From Areca catechu (Eukaryota > Streptophyta > Magnoliopsida > Arecales > Arecaceae), in NCBI GenBank assembly GCA_021397845.1, contig CM038050.1, positions 6,266,471 to 6,330,470 on the forward strand: a DNA stretch of 64,000 bases, written 5' to 3'. A model generated the notes under the pieces. The model was not told the DNA's origin, searched no databases, and saw nothing but the letters and a program-made list of their open reading frames with translations. The position numbers and the translations under genes are program-made. Positions 1 through 11,571 of this stretch are shown here, one piece after another; the first letter of the stretch is position 1, and every line of letters begins with the position of its first letter.

Positions 1-2
1 AA

Positions 3-1882
3 TCCAAAGGATACTACTTTTACTCGCCTGATGAACAAAAGGTGTTCGTCAGACTTAGAGCTATCTTTTTAGAAAAGGAGTTCCTTATTGAAGGAACTGT
101 AGCTTCTAAGATAGAACTTGATGAAGTTCTACAAGTAGAAGAACCTGGGCACACACAGGCTGGTATTGAACCTGATTTGATAAGATCAAATCCTGAGCCT
201 ATTGTGCAATCATTAAGGAGATCCGATAGAGTATCGCGTCCACCAGATAGATATTTTGGATATCTAATCCAGGATGGCGATCCTGTTGAACTCGATGAGA
301 ACAACGAGGATCCGATCACCTATATGGATGCAATGCAAAGGTCTGATTCTGAGTTATGGCTTGGAGCCATGAAATCCGAAATGGAGTCCATGGAAATCAA
401 CCATGTATGGACATTGGTTGATGCACCTGAAGGGATAAAACCCATTGGGTGCAAATGGATCTTCAAAAGGAAAAGAGGCGCAACGGGAAGGTAGAGACCT
501 ATAAAGCCCGTCTGGTTGCCAAGGGGTATCGTCAACGTTATGGTATTGACTATGACGAGACATTTTCTCCTGTGGCAATGCTGAAATCCATTCGGATTAT
601 GCTAGCTTTAGCTGCACATTTTGACTATGAGATCTGGCAAATGGATGTCCGAACAGCCTTCCTAAATGGAGAGCTGTAGGAGGAAGTGTATATGACACAA
701 CCTGAAGGGTTCACTTCCATAGACGAGTCAAAAGTGTGTAGACTTCAGAAGTCTATCTATGGGCTAAAGCAAGCATCTCGGAGTTGGAACATGCGGTTTG
801 ATAAGTGTATCAAATCGTATGGCTTCGTTAGGAACGGAGAAGAACCTTGCATATATAAATGGGCCAATGGTTCTATAGTTGTATTTCTTGTACTGTATGT
901 GGACGATATTCTCTTAATCGGGAATGACGTTCCTGCATTACAGGGAATAAAAGTTTGGCTTTCATCACAATTCTCCATGAAGGATATGGGAGAAGCCTCA
1001 TTCATATTAGGTATGAAAATCTATAGAGATAGATCAAAGAGGCTTCTGGGATTGTCCCAATCGACATACATTGACACCGTGTTAAAAAGGTTTAGCATGG
1101 AAAATTCCAAGAAAGGCTATCTCCCGATAGGCCATGGAATTACTCTTTCCAAAAAGGATTGTGCGACAACCCCTGAGGAAAGAGAGCGTATGAGTAGAAT
1201 ACCATATGCTTCGGCAGTGGGTTCTATTATGTATGCTATGTTGTGTACTAGACCCGATGTGGCATACTCACTAGGGGTAGTGAGTAGATACCAATCTAAC
1301 CCAGGAGAAGCACATTGGAAGGTGGTAAAGACCATCCTTAAGTATTTGCGAAATACTAAAGATCAATGGCTACTCTATGAAGATTCTGACCTAAAACTAG
1401 AGGGGTATACTGACTCCAGTTTTATGTCAGATCATGATGACAGCAAGAGTGTGTCAGGATTTGTTTTTATCCTGAATGGTGGAGCTATCTGCTGGAAAAG
1501 TTTCAAGCAGCATACTGTTGCAGACTCGGTTTGTGAAGCAGAGTATATTGCCGCATCTGATGCAGCAAAAGAGGCTGTCTGGTTGCGGAAGTTCATAGGC
1601 GAGCTGGGAGTGGCACCTTCCCTGGAGCATTCTATTCCTCTGCATTGTGACAGCTCAGGGGCGATTGCTCAAGCCAAAGAACCGAAGGCACATCAGCGCA
1701 CCAAGCATATTCTGCGGCGCTTTCACCTTGTACGAGAGATCGTGGAACGAGGTGACATCGACCTTCAGAAGATCGATGGAAAGGAAAATCCGGCCGACCC
1801 CTTTACCAAAGCCATCGGAATTAAAGAATTCGACAGTTATAAATGGAAGATGGGTATTCGATACTGTTCTGATTGGCTTTAG
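3..1882 (+). pseudogene. Ty1/copia polyprotein, C-terminal part (integrase tail, reverse transcriptase, RNase H), broken
   Basis: The 3' portion of a copia-type pol; the 5' part lies outside the window. The reading frame is open from base 3 and starts in the integrase C-terminal region. It then enters reverse transcriptase (GCKWIFK near 450, KARLVAKGY near 506, QMDVRTAFLNG near 637, the active-site YVDD at about 895-906) and RNase H (GYTDSSF near 1404, SVCEAEYIA near 1528). Two lesions disable it: a one-base loss near 480-484 shifts the frame between KRKRG and GKVETYKARL, and an in-frame TAG at 677-679 follows AFLNGEL. After that the frame runs open to the TAG at 1880-1882. The gene order (integrase before RT) is that of Ty1/copia. 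I did not assign a lineage. These enzymes would copy the element's RNA into DNA in cytoplasmic particles. Confidence 0.95.
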
Positions 1883-1896
1883 TCTAAGTGGGAGTT

Positions 1897-3980
1897 TGTT
1901 GGAAATTATATCCCAAAGCCAATCATCTAGGTTATAGATGGTTGAGCTAATTGTTATGTAATTTTTATAATGAATAAAAGTTATTCTGGCTTCTCATCAC
2001 TTTACATCTTCCTATAATGAATTCTTTAGTGATGATATCCTTAGGACTACTATTACATCGATATAGAGAGGATATATCGAGTGGTCCTTAAACAGGGTTC
2101 TCAGCCAAATGATATGTTGTACCTGGGTAGCAACATATCAAGCATAGGCTGTTGTAGTTCACATTGTTTGGTTGTCCTCTTGACCAAAGGAGTGTGGTGT
2201 CACTGATGTGATCTGCAAGTGGGATATTTGATATCTCATTAGACGTGACTCCGCGTAGCACCTTATCTGCCTAAGGATCGCTCGCGAATGGATATGGGCA
2301 TAAGTGTCCCTCTGACCTGAGGTCACTTTGGTAGCTTGCAAGCAACTCCCTGTGCTTTGGTGCCGGACTACCCGGATTTTTAATCCGGTGATGGAAGGTT
2401 TCTAGGTACAGGCAAGTACTTGTGGAGCAGTAGTGGACCAAGATGGAATTGACCTGTCCAAATGATTTGGATTGAATGTCTCGCAGTGTCTCAATTTAGC
2501 AAATCCTCAGCCGGGGTGGTCCCAGTGAAGAGTCACTGGACATGCGAGATTGAGACACGTAGTGGATTGACATAGCTGGGGTTGGCAGTTCAATCCTAGG
2601 TCATCCTGAGCATTGGAGGTCAAAGGGATGAATTATGCGGTAACCATATGCCAGAGGTTCGATGGATTGCTCTCGCATCTTCGACCTATCCGGACGCCGA
2701 GACCCATTGCTAGGTGGTATCTTGTGCTGGTACTGGAAGTGTTCCAGTACTACCGTTTAGGTTCGAACCTATGAGGTCACACGCCATAGAGGATTTCTAT
2801 CCGATCAGGAACCGATTCGATTGGGAATCGTTTCGGTGTTTTGTCATGATTTTTGGTTGAGTTTTCTTCTGATTGACCCGGTCTTGGGTTGATCAGGTCT
2901 TCTCTGGATCGACCAGGAATGTGTTCCTGGCTGACTAGGATTGAACCCATGTTCATCAAATGGTTTGATGAATGTTTCTAAGTCTAATTGATTTTGTTTT
3001 AAATCGGTTGCAAATCGATTTCAACTCAAATCAGTGAGGTTGGACTGTAGAAAGATAGGGTTCGTTCTTAGCTTCGTTTTGAGTCCAGTTTCGTTCGATT
3101 TGGACTTCATTTGACTGGGTTTTGGCCTGAACCAAATTGACCCTGCTTTGCCCTTGGACCGAAGGGCTTTTTGGTCATTTGCCGGTTCACCTATTGAACC
3201 GTCGTCTTCATCCTTACGCCTGAGACGTTTCAGTTTTTGAAACCGAAACAGGGCGTCTCCTTCCTTGATTTATTTCAATTAAATCCCACTACCCCTTCGC
3301 ACAAAACTCAAGACCCTTGCTCTCCTCTACGGTTGGCATCCAGAGAAATTTTTTATACCCGCTTCTTGCTCTCTTTCGGTGTGTTTTTTTGAGAGCTTCC
3401 TCCATTTTTCCAAAAATCGTGAAAGCTTGGGATCCGGCGGCTAGCGACGCCGGAGCTCTGATCAGAAGTTCCCACGGCGTGTATCCCTTCTAGAGGGATT
3501 TCGCCTGAGATCCTGGGAGCAGTTCTTCGCTCCAGTGCAGAGAAATCCAAGTTTGAACCTTTTTTTTTTCCCTGCTGCAACCGTGGCCGTGAAGCCTTTT
3601 TGAGCCCTGTTTTGAGGTGGCAAATGCTGGAGTTTTGGCGATTGGTCTTCAGTTCCTTGTAGCCGGTCAAGAGCACATTCCAGCGGACCTTGAAGCTCGG
3701 AGTTTGGAGGCCTGTGCGCTCTGCAGTCGGCGTCTGAACCTTGCTCCACGGTAAGGAGTTTCTGAACCGAGGTTGAAGAAGGGTGGAACAGCGGGAATAG
3801 CTATTCCACCCCATTCCTCCCTTATTCCAGCCTGGAATAAGTTCTTTATTAATTTTTATATGCATTTATACATGTCTAAAAATTTAAAAAAATATATATG
3901 CCATGCATTTTTTTCCGCAATTAATTTTAAATTATTTTAAAATATCTACCTGTTCCTATTCTCTGCTTAGTGTAGACACA
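1897..3980 (+). repeat. 3' LTR of the copia element
   Basis: A purine-rich tract (AGTGGGAG, 1887-1894) directly after the pol stop leads into TGTTGGAAATTATATCCC at 1897, a typical plant copia LTR start. The following 2 kb has no convincing coding frame. The 3' boundary is uncertain: TGTAGACACA at 3971-3980, just before a poly-A run, is my best candidate for the CA end. The 5' LTR is outside the window, so the end cannot be confirmed by comparing the pair, and no target duplication can be checked. Confidence 0.7.
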
Positions 3981-4677
3981 AAAAAAAAAAAAAATCTTCC
4001 TTCACTTCATTCTAAAGAAACATCCTTATGAGAAAGGGTAATGATATTTCTCACCTCGGCCCATCTGCAAAATCATCGATGGTCTTCCCACCTCAACTCA
4101 TAGCTAAAAAGCCATTTTTTCCTTGTTTCCTTGAACCAGTCTTAAGGCTTTAATTAGTTAAGTATAGGGAGAGCCTCGATAGGATCCGAACAATCATAAG
4201 AGACCTCTCGCTAAGGATGGAGAAGATTTGTGCATCCTGCTCAGCATTCACATTCTAAAATACAAGGATCCATGTACTGACTAAGTAATGTATGATGTAG
4301 GCATTAATTAGATCGTACCTCAAAATAAGTCTGGCCTCTTCTTCTTTTCTTTCTTCTCTCTCTTTTTTATTTACACTCCTGTTCAGTTTTGCAGAGATAA
4401 AGCCAACCACAAATGATATTAGGATAGTGAGGAGAGGCAAGGTTCGGATGCCGAGCCTTCTCAAAGGAAGAAGAAGAGGTCATCACCACCTCCTCTGACA
4501 CCAACTCTAGCTCTTTCTTCTCCGACTCCAAGGTCATCACCCTTGAAGCGAGCCCAATCCAAACTAAGTTCATTATTCCCCTTTGGTCTGCTCCAGCACC
4601 ATCATTGGAGCAACCCTGAACTCCTAGTCCAATGCCCCTCATGCCAAGACTATCTCTAACAGGCCCCTCCTACTCCA
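3981..4677. other. Intergenic stretch, nothing recognised
   Basis: Begins with an A run and continues as mixed sequence. Short open frames on the minus strand (up to about 90 codons) have low-complexity Glu/Lys or Ser/Pro composition and no recognisable family. I see no RNA gene or terminal repeats. Confidence 0.5.
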
Positions 4678-4810
4678 GCATCGAGGAGGGACTTATCTAT
4701 TTATGGAAGACAATTAAGGCTGCAAATGGGTCAGGTTGACTTGTGGCCCAGCATCGAGGAGGGACTTATCAATTTATTGAAGACAATTAAGGCTGCAAAT
4801 GGATCAGGTT
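4678..4810. repeat. Direct tandem duplication (period 73 bp) of the hAT MITE 5' junction
   Basis: The block starting GCATCGAGGAGGGACTTATC at 4678 recurs at 4751. Each copy holds the target octamer AAGACAAT followed by the first bases of the MITE (TAAGGCTGCAAATGG). The copies part after CAGGTTG: copy one runs into ACTTGTGGCCCA, copy two continues into the MITE body. A truncated 5' terminus with its flank therefore sits directly upstream of the full element. Confidence 0.85.
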
Positions 4811-5385
4811 GTCCCGAGACCCGACCCGACCCAATCCATTTAGACCCGATCCAATCCATTTTTAGGAATCCATGGATCTGGGTCGGGTCCTAAAATTAGG
4901 CCCATTCCATTTTCCGGGATCGAGTATGGGTTTACTAAAATTGGACCCAACCCGACTCAAACATACAAATAGTATTAGGATGATATATATTTGGACCTTT
5001 AAATTATAATTTAAAACTTGTATGAAACTTATTTTTAATATAAAGATAGAATTATAATTATTTTTTATATCTTAATTTATTTTGAAAATAATATTGTTTG
5101 TTATCTATTTTATGGTTAATAATAGTTGACTGTATAATAATTAAATATAGTTGTCTATATTTTATCCGGATCATATATAGATCTAAATTTTTTAAATTAA
5201 AACCCGGTTATTTATGAACCTGATCCAATCCGAATGATCCGTTAGGTTGAAAATCTTGATAGCGGACTCGACCCGATTCAATTCGATTTTCTAATGGGTT
5301 GGTCCGTGTCTAATATCAGGATCCGATCAAAAAATTAGATCGGATCGGGATCACTCTGGTTCGACCTGATCTATTTGCACCCCTA
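4788..5385. mobile_element. Non-autonomous hAT-type element (MITE)
   Basis: The element is flanked by a perfect 8-bp direct repeat, AAGACAAT, at 4780-4787 and 5386-5393, the target duplication length of hAT transposons. The termini form imperfect inverted repeats: 5' TAAGGCTGCAAATGGATCAG against the complement of the 3' end, TAGGGGTGCAAATAGATCAG. The 598-bp body has no coding frame. It carries GACCCGACCC-type subterminal motifs near both ends and an AT-rich core. It would need a transposase supplied from elsewhere. Confidence 0.85.
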
Positions 5386-5559
5386 AAGACAATCCGGAGC
5401 ACAAACTCCTCCCCAACTTGCTTGCAAGCTGGATTTTGATGACCCCGCCCTTTGATAGTGCATAGCGCGGTTTTCATCACCTGGATGATGTCTTAGATGC
5501 GATGTCTTTGATGTAAGTTTTTTTTTTAACCTATCTTTTGTTTCTCAGATTTCTTTAGT

Positions 5560-7040
5560 ATTACATACTTTTTCCTTCGTCATGTAGTTGGCGACGACTT
5601 ATTTCTCCCTCCACGAGTACCTTATCGGTCATGACCAAGTCCAGGCCTCAGGAAGCTACCAATGAGATAGCTCGACTCGAGAGCGAGCTCTATTATGCTA
5701 GAGGGAATATCAACTCCCTTGTCAGTCAAGGAGCTCAGAAAGAAGGTGGACCTAAGAGAGGCAGCAGTCCAGGACACCGGGAAGAGATCAATAAGCAGGT
5801 CGATCGAGGAGAAGGTTGCTACCATGAAGACCAAGGCCATTGCCGAGGCCAAAGCCTAGGTCATCAAGGAGTCCAAGGCTTTCAAAGGACTTTCGTGTCA
5901 AGGTGACCAAGGCCTCCATGGTGGCCTTTGAACTAGGCTTTGGGAAATGCAAAGACTTGGCCAAGCAACTCTTTCTTGAGATCAACGTCGATCTCCTTGT
6001 CCCTGAGGGGGATGAGGCTGAGGACGATGATGAGGCCCTAGTCGATCAGGGCCCCAAGCAAGGCCGAAGTCCTAGCCCCGCCCTAACCAAATCTGAGATA
6101 CCTACCAAGGCTGTTGCCACCGAGCCGGCTACCGACCATGCTGTCAATCAAGCCTCCAGCATTGCATTGCTGCAAATCGAGGTTGAATCCGAGGCCCCTT
6201 TCGGGGGCTAATTAGTTTCTTTTGTATTTAGGATCTTACTTGTGCTCAATTTATTTTCAAAACTTTTTATAATAGAAAAACTTTGTTAGAACTTTTATTT
6301 CAACCTTTACTCTTTTTGTTTTTGCCGAAGTGTTTTATCTTCCTTCAATCTTCATTATCACTCACATTTCCTTCATGCAGTTGGCCATCACCTTCTGTTC
6401 TTTCTATGGGCACCGTGTTGGTTATGACCGAGCCAAGGAGGAGAACGCTCAGTTGGAGGAGAACGCTCGGTTGTTCGATACTCGAGCGAAGGTTGTTGGC
6501 GAGGAAGGTATGTGGCCAAAGAAACAAAGAAGGCCATCGAAGAGATAGCTCAGCTCAAGACCAAGCTTTATGTTGTTGCAGGAAAGATTGACTCCCTCGA
6601 GCATCTAGTTAGGTTGGACAGGTCAGTAATGGAAAAGCTCAGGAAGAAAGTCGATAAGTTCAACGTCATCGTTAATGCAAGCAAGGTAACAATCTAGACC
6701 GCTAGGAAGAGGGCCAAAGCCATGGTCAAACGCCATTGAGGCCTCCTTTTGGCCCTATGACCTTAGCTTTGGAGAATGCAATACATCGGTCAAGTGGCTT
6801 TTCATTGTGGTCAACGTCAATCTTTTAGTCCCCCAAGAGGACGAGGCTAAGACCTCAGCTAGCTCTAACTGAACCTGAAGCTACCATTTCGGTTGGACAC
6901 AATATTGCCACCTCCGAGCCCTCTACCGATGCCACAATTGATATCTTCGCTGATGCTTAGTTTTTTGTACTTGACTTTTTTTTTTTTTTTGGTTTCTTAG
7001 AACTTTATAATGAAAAGAAACTTTGTAATGAAATTTTTAA
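5560..7040 (+). repeat. Two diverged tandem copies of a retroelement-like coding segment
   Basis: Copy one (about 5560-6300) and copy two (about 6330-7040) share order and wording. Each has a pyrimidine-rich lead into a TGTAG or TGCAG-TTGGC junction, then a Glu/Lys-rich stretch of coiled-coil character (for example KEENAQLEENARLF in copy two). An acidic or Ala/Thr-rich tail with repeated ACCGAGCC-like words follows, then an AT-rich 3' part with AACTTTGT. The longest clean frame (5840-6211) reads LGFGKCKDLAKQLF then an acidic run. Stops and frameshifts break both. I do not recognise a named domain. A gag-related segment of an LTR element is plausible but unproven. Confidence 0.45.
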
Positions 7041-8490
7041 TAATAAAATGGAAAATCTTGCCTCTGTCTAAGTATTTTTTGGTATTTTTGCATTCTTGCT
7101 TGATTTCATTTTATAGCCGAGATGGGCTTGAACATATAAATAGTAAGCTTGAGCTCTTCTGGTCGCTGTCAATTGAGATAAAAAGATTGAGCCGAGAACT
7201 CAAGTATCAAGTAAATTATGTGGTACTTAAAAAAGGTTGTAGATGCCAATATAAAGATAGATATGATACTGAAGTGAGCAAGAGATAAACAACTTAGTTG
7301 TAGCAATAGTTGACCTATTATTAGCTAATATGAAGGTCGCGTTTCACCCGAAATAAGATCATATCATTTGAAGTCAATTAATGCCAGAAGTAGCTTTCTA
7401 TTTTGAAATTGTGATCAGATTTTTTCAAAAGTTGATTTGTTGATGTTGTTGCAGATATAATCGGTCCCTAACAAAGTCACTTTGACAACCTAAGTTGCTT
7501 TACCAAAGTCGATTTGTCTATAGGTAGCACTTAGCAAAATCTCATTCAGGTTGACATCATTTAGAGGTCCTGACTCGGGTCAGGATATCTCCTTGTAGTC
7601 AATTGAAGCTGTAGTCGATTTAGACAGCAATCCGTAGAAAAGATAGGATTTTTTTGAGGTTGGCCGTTTTAGTCGAAGAGCCAAATTTTGTTATTTGATG
7701 CTGAGGTCGGCAAGCTACCGTAGTTGTTTTATAGTTGAAGTCAAGATAGATAGTTTTAAAGAGATCCTGACTTAGATAGGGGTCTCTCCTTATTGTCGAT
7801 AGATTTTGGAGTTAATCGGATAGTCAATTGGATGATGATCCGAAGTCGTTTGATGTAAAGGTCCGAAGTTGTTTGATATAGAGATCAGTTTTCAACCAAA
7901 GTTGTTTAAGACATATAGTTTTGAGAAGGTCCTAGCTTGGACCAGGATGTCTCCTCATTGTTGACCGATCCTTGATCTAAAGTTGTTTGATGTAGCAATA
8001 GTTGAGTTAAAGCATTTTGAGGACCCAACTCAAGTCCGGTTTTCTCAAAGTAGGCTCAAATATAATCTTTTGGAAGTCTCGGTATTTGAACTAGAATATC
8101 TCCAAGAGGTCGATTCCAACTAACCTAGTCAAGGAGGTTCATGTCGAAGTTTGAATATCCCCAATCGAATTCCAAGTGATAGTTGATGTTTTCTCAACAT
8201 TTGGCCGATGTCGCTTGATCTAGTGGGCTCCAGCCATGCTTAGCCGATTTTATCAGTCAAGACCTGCATAAATCTTAAAGAGACGGAGATTTTTATTGAA
8301 TATTTTAAATATAAAACTTATTAATGGTACATTCTCAGATTCTCGATTTTTCTTGTTCGAGAAATAAGGATCCCATCTAGATTTTCATTTACATAAGCTC
8401 CCGGTCTTCCACCCCCTACCACCAGTGTAGCCCAAGATCATATTGGTACTTTTAACCATCGGTCGGTTGCCATGGTCGTTCTCCTCATCG
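7041..8490. repeat. Noncoding stretch with diverged internal repeats
   Basis: A motif of the form GGTCCTGACTCGGGTCAGGA followed by TATCTCC recurs in worn form at about 7566, 7761, 7926 and 8070, spaced 145-195 bp. Words such as AGTCGATTT and GTTTGAT recur between them. No coding frame. Its position beside the gag remnant suggests LTR or untranslated sequence of an old gypsy element, which is inference. Confidence 0.35.
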
Positions 8491-8499
8491 GGATGAGTT

Positions 8500-8786
8500 C
8501 AAGATGGCTCATTTGCTAGACAACCTCTTTGATCTTAGATGTATTTGTCGAGGTAGTCTCGATGAATCAAGGCATCGATCTCATCCTTCAATTGCAGGTA
8601 GCTCTCGATGTCGTGACTGTGATCCCGGTGGAAGCGACAATATTTTCTCTTGTCTCTCCTTGATAGGGAAGATTTCATCAATTGGAGCTGACATAGATGC
8701 TCCTGGCCTTAATCTATATCAGTACTTCCTCTTGTCCCTCCTTGCCAGCGAAGATTTCATCAATTGGAGCTGACATAGATGCTCCT
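8500..8786 (-). pseudogene. Ty3/gypsy gag remnant, downstream half (outer element)
   Basis: Read on the minus strand, about 8650-8570 encodes a KYCRFHRDHSHD segment followed by a Leu-Lys-Asp-Glu-Ile-Asp-Ala stretch. This is the hallmark of the gag C-terminal region of plant Ty3/gypsy elements. It is broken by stops. An internal 81-bp tandem duplication (8649-8704 and 8730-8785) repeats the segment just upstream. The Athila element cuts this gag at 8786, and it resumes beyond 19690. It is the oldest layer I can see on the left side of the nest. Confidence 0.7.
8649..8785. repeat. 81-bp tandem duplication inside the outer gag remnant
   Basis: CTTGTCTCTCCTTGATAGGG at 8649 and CTTGTCCCTCCTTGCCAGCG at 8730 each lead into the same GAAGATTTCATCAATTGGAG word and end at ATAGATGCTCC. 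After the Athila insertion, the flank at 19686 resumes with the same CTCCTGG-TCTTAAT wording seen at 8701-8714. Confidence 0.8.
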
Positions 8787-10456
8787 TGATGCGTGTCGTA
8801 ATGCACCGATTTAGAACCTTAATTCCACTACTCTAAAGGGTAGAATAGCGGGAGTAAGGGTCGATCCCACAAAGACTTTGGGGTTATCTTGAAAAAGTAT
8901 TTTCTTTTGACTTAAAATAAACTAAAATAAACTAGAACTAATGCAAGAATTAAATGTAAATAATAAATTTGTGAAAATAATTTAGATATGACCTATCTCA
9001 AGAGTACGGACCGTACCCGTGGATCACGGCCCGTCCCTTAGGTATAGGTCAGTCAAAACTAATTCACTACGACTTACCTTAAACGCTAATCCAACATGAC
9101 TCCAGCATGACTAAAATAAAAATAAGCAAACATGGATTAATATAAAGCAAATAAATTTTATTGCATAAAAATTGGAGTACAGAGAAAATAAAAGTAAGGG
9201 AACAAGGGTCCCTTTCTCCCTTTTGTTCCGACTCTAACTCTCTGTCACAGCAACAGGTGGAACTACGGACAGCAAGTGGAACCTCCCAAAAATTCCTCTC
9301 CTCCCTTTTCAGAAGAGAATTACCAAGGTATTTATAGCTGAAAAATACCGTGTCGGGTCCGTGTGGAAAGCGCGGTGATTTCTTCATCTCAATCCGATCT
9401 CCTTATCTGATTTTTTTACGATCATCCCCATCTCAAAAATTAAATTCAAAAATTCTATCGCACAATCCCGCGTCCATCCAGCGTCGTCCGACATCTCATC
9501 TCGTTCCGATACTTCTTGTTTTCGGACATCCCGGTCTGAACAACAGGGGCGGTGACAACGGGCACGGCCAGGCGGTGGGGTGGACCGTGGACACGGCTAG
9601 GCAGCGAAGACGGATGTGGCGTAGGGGCGGACGTGGACTGCATGGCCGTGGGTGTGGCTTCGGCTGGACGGTGGCGTGGCCGTGGGTGGCGTGCAGCAGC
9701 AGGCGGCGGAGACTTGGGTGGCGCCAGCAGAGGGGGCTCCGGCTGGCGGCGGACGGCGCGGACGGAGGGCGTGGCCGGAGGCGGTGCTGCGGACGGCGGC
9801 TTGCAGTGTGGACGGACTTGGCGCAGGGCGGCGACGGCTTGGACGGAGGCGTGCGGCTGCGGACAGTGGGCGGCGTGGCGGCATCAGGCTTGGGCGGAGC
9901 CGGCTTCCGGCGGCGTGCGACTGCGGACGGTTGGCCGACGGCGGATGGAGAACGGACGGCGCGGCGTGGCTCGCGTGGGCGTGGGCGGAGGGCGGACGGC
10001 GCGGCGGCGGCGTGGCTCGCGTGGGCGACGGCAGCAGGTTCTGGCCACTTTTTCGGCCAAACGGGAGCTCTTCGGCCGGCGGGAAGGTTACCGGCGGCTT
10101 CGGCGGCGCCGGGGGAAGCTCTCCGACAAGTTTCGACGCGATCGGAGCACGGTGGTCCATGGCTCCGCCCGTGGACCGGCAGCTCATGCGGTGGACCATT
10201 GAGCCGGTCCACCATGAGCCAAACCAAAAAGATTTTAAGGACGCTCCAAAAATCGTGCGGCTCTGAAATCCATGCTAAAACCTTCTAAAATCCATTTCGG
10301 GCCCGTTTGAAGTCCGAATTACATTCCGTTTGCATCGTTGGACTCCTAAAATCAAGATCTACACATTTATGGAGTCAATTCCTGCAAAGTATCACAAAAA
10401 GTATCAATTTTAATCAAATAAAGTTGGATTAATTTTCATTATTCTAATGTCTAACA
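8787..10456 (-). repeat. 3' LTR of the Athila element (left copy)
   Basis: On the plus strand it runs from TGATGCGTGTCG to AATGTCTAACA; in element orientation it begins TGTTAGACATT and ends ACGCATCA. Length 1670 bp, against 1691 for the partner. Positions 9540-10230 are strongly GC-rich, unlike the AT-rich remainder. The stop-poor frames there on both strands reflect composition and are not genes. Confidence 0.95.
9329..9337 (-). promoter_or_regulatory. TATA box in the left Athila LTR
   Basis: Reads CTATAAATA on the minus strand, the element's sense. The same motif sits at the matching place in the other LTR. Confidence 0.6.
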
Positions 10457-10469
10457 CACCCCCCAACTT
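10457..10469 (-). other. Polypurine tract of the Athila element
   Basis: Minus strand reads AAGTTGGGGGGTG directly against the LTR start TGTTAGAC. This is where plus-strand DNA priming is expected. Confidence 0.8.
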
Positions 10470-10743
10470 AAACTTTGCTCGTCCTCGAGTAAAGGAAATG
10501 GATGAGTCTTGTGTACTAAGATGGTCCATGAAATGAAAATTATCGTACTAACCCTAAAATCAAAGGATACATGGTTAGACTATTAAAAAGGTACTTCATT
10601 GGATTACCAATTCCACCCATTTAGTAGTAGAATAAAGTCCATAGAAGTTTTAAGAGTTTTCGTTCCCAACTTTCTATCTCACTATCTAAATCTTCCAACT
10701 TAGTTTGGTTTTGATGCAATATTTATTTAGTCCCCACTCTTCT

Positions 10744-10777
<34 letters not shown>

Positions 10778-11571
10778 GTAAAGTCAGTGCAATGTCCTAA
10801 CACCTTGCTTTCTAATTAACCCTTGTAGCGAGCTTTAAACCAATGACTCCCAAACCAGTTGGCTTTAGGGCATTAGGTGTAAAACACCCCTCGGGCTTAT
10901 GACTCGAGTTAAAAAGGCTAAGTCAAGACTAACTTTACGAAAGATTTCGTTACATCCTCACCTTTTGACGCGAACAACAACGCTTACTTAGGCGAAGGGG
11001 TCCGGTTACTCAGTGAGAGATGCTAAAAATCTTTATTAACCTCAGAAATTTTTAACTGTGAACTTTTTATAATGCCTATACCAAAATAAGTAAGATTCAT
11101 TATTAAGATCAATAGGCCGAAGGGTCTGGAATTACTCTTCTAAAATTTTCTGGACTACACTCTACCACTTATAGGGTTTTCTTGATAAATCATCCCTCAG
11201 TATCTCTAAAATTTTCTAAACCATTAATCACTCCTCATTTAGTGAGTTTGATTATTTTCAATTTGAGATAAATTTTCATACACAAAAAATGATTAAAATT
11301 TTACTCGAGAATTTTATTTAATTAATTACCTCACCCCTCAACTTAATTTCCATTGTCCCTAATGGAAGAGAATATTAATGGCATGGAAGGATACAACCTG
11401 GTAGGGTATGGAATTGGACGTCCTTCTATCACCATGTTCCCGCAATCTTCTTTTATTACTCCATTTATTCTAAAAATAAAGAACTAGAAGTTAAAATATG
11501 AACTAAGGAAAGAGCTGGGCTGCCTCCCAGGAGCGCTAAGTTTAACGTCTTCAGCCAGACTAAGTTCATCA
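10470..11571 (-). other. Athila 3' noncoding region
   Basis: Lies between the integrase stop and the polypurine tract. It includes a T run at about 10743-10773. Some Athila elements carry an env-like gene here; I see no frame with signal or membrane segments. Confidence 0.6.

Noticed and set aside
449..494. Copia frame change as a programmed frameshift
   Set aside because: It falls inside the RT domain, where plant copia elements have a single frame; a one-base loss in an A/C-rich stretch is simpler, and a stop follows at 677.
9350..10288. Long overlapping frames on both strands in the left LTR, and their twins at 18556-19517
   Set aside because: They arise from GC-rich composition, lie inside LTRs, exist in several frames at once and match no protein family.
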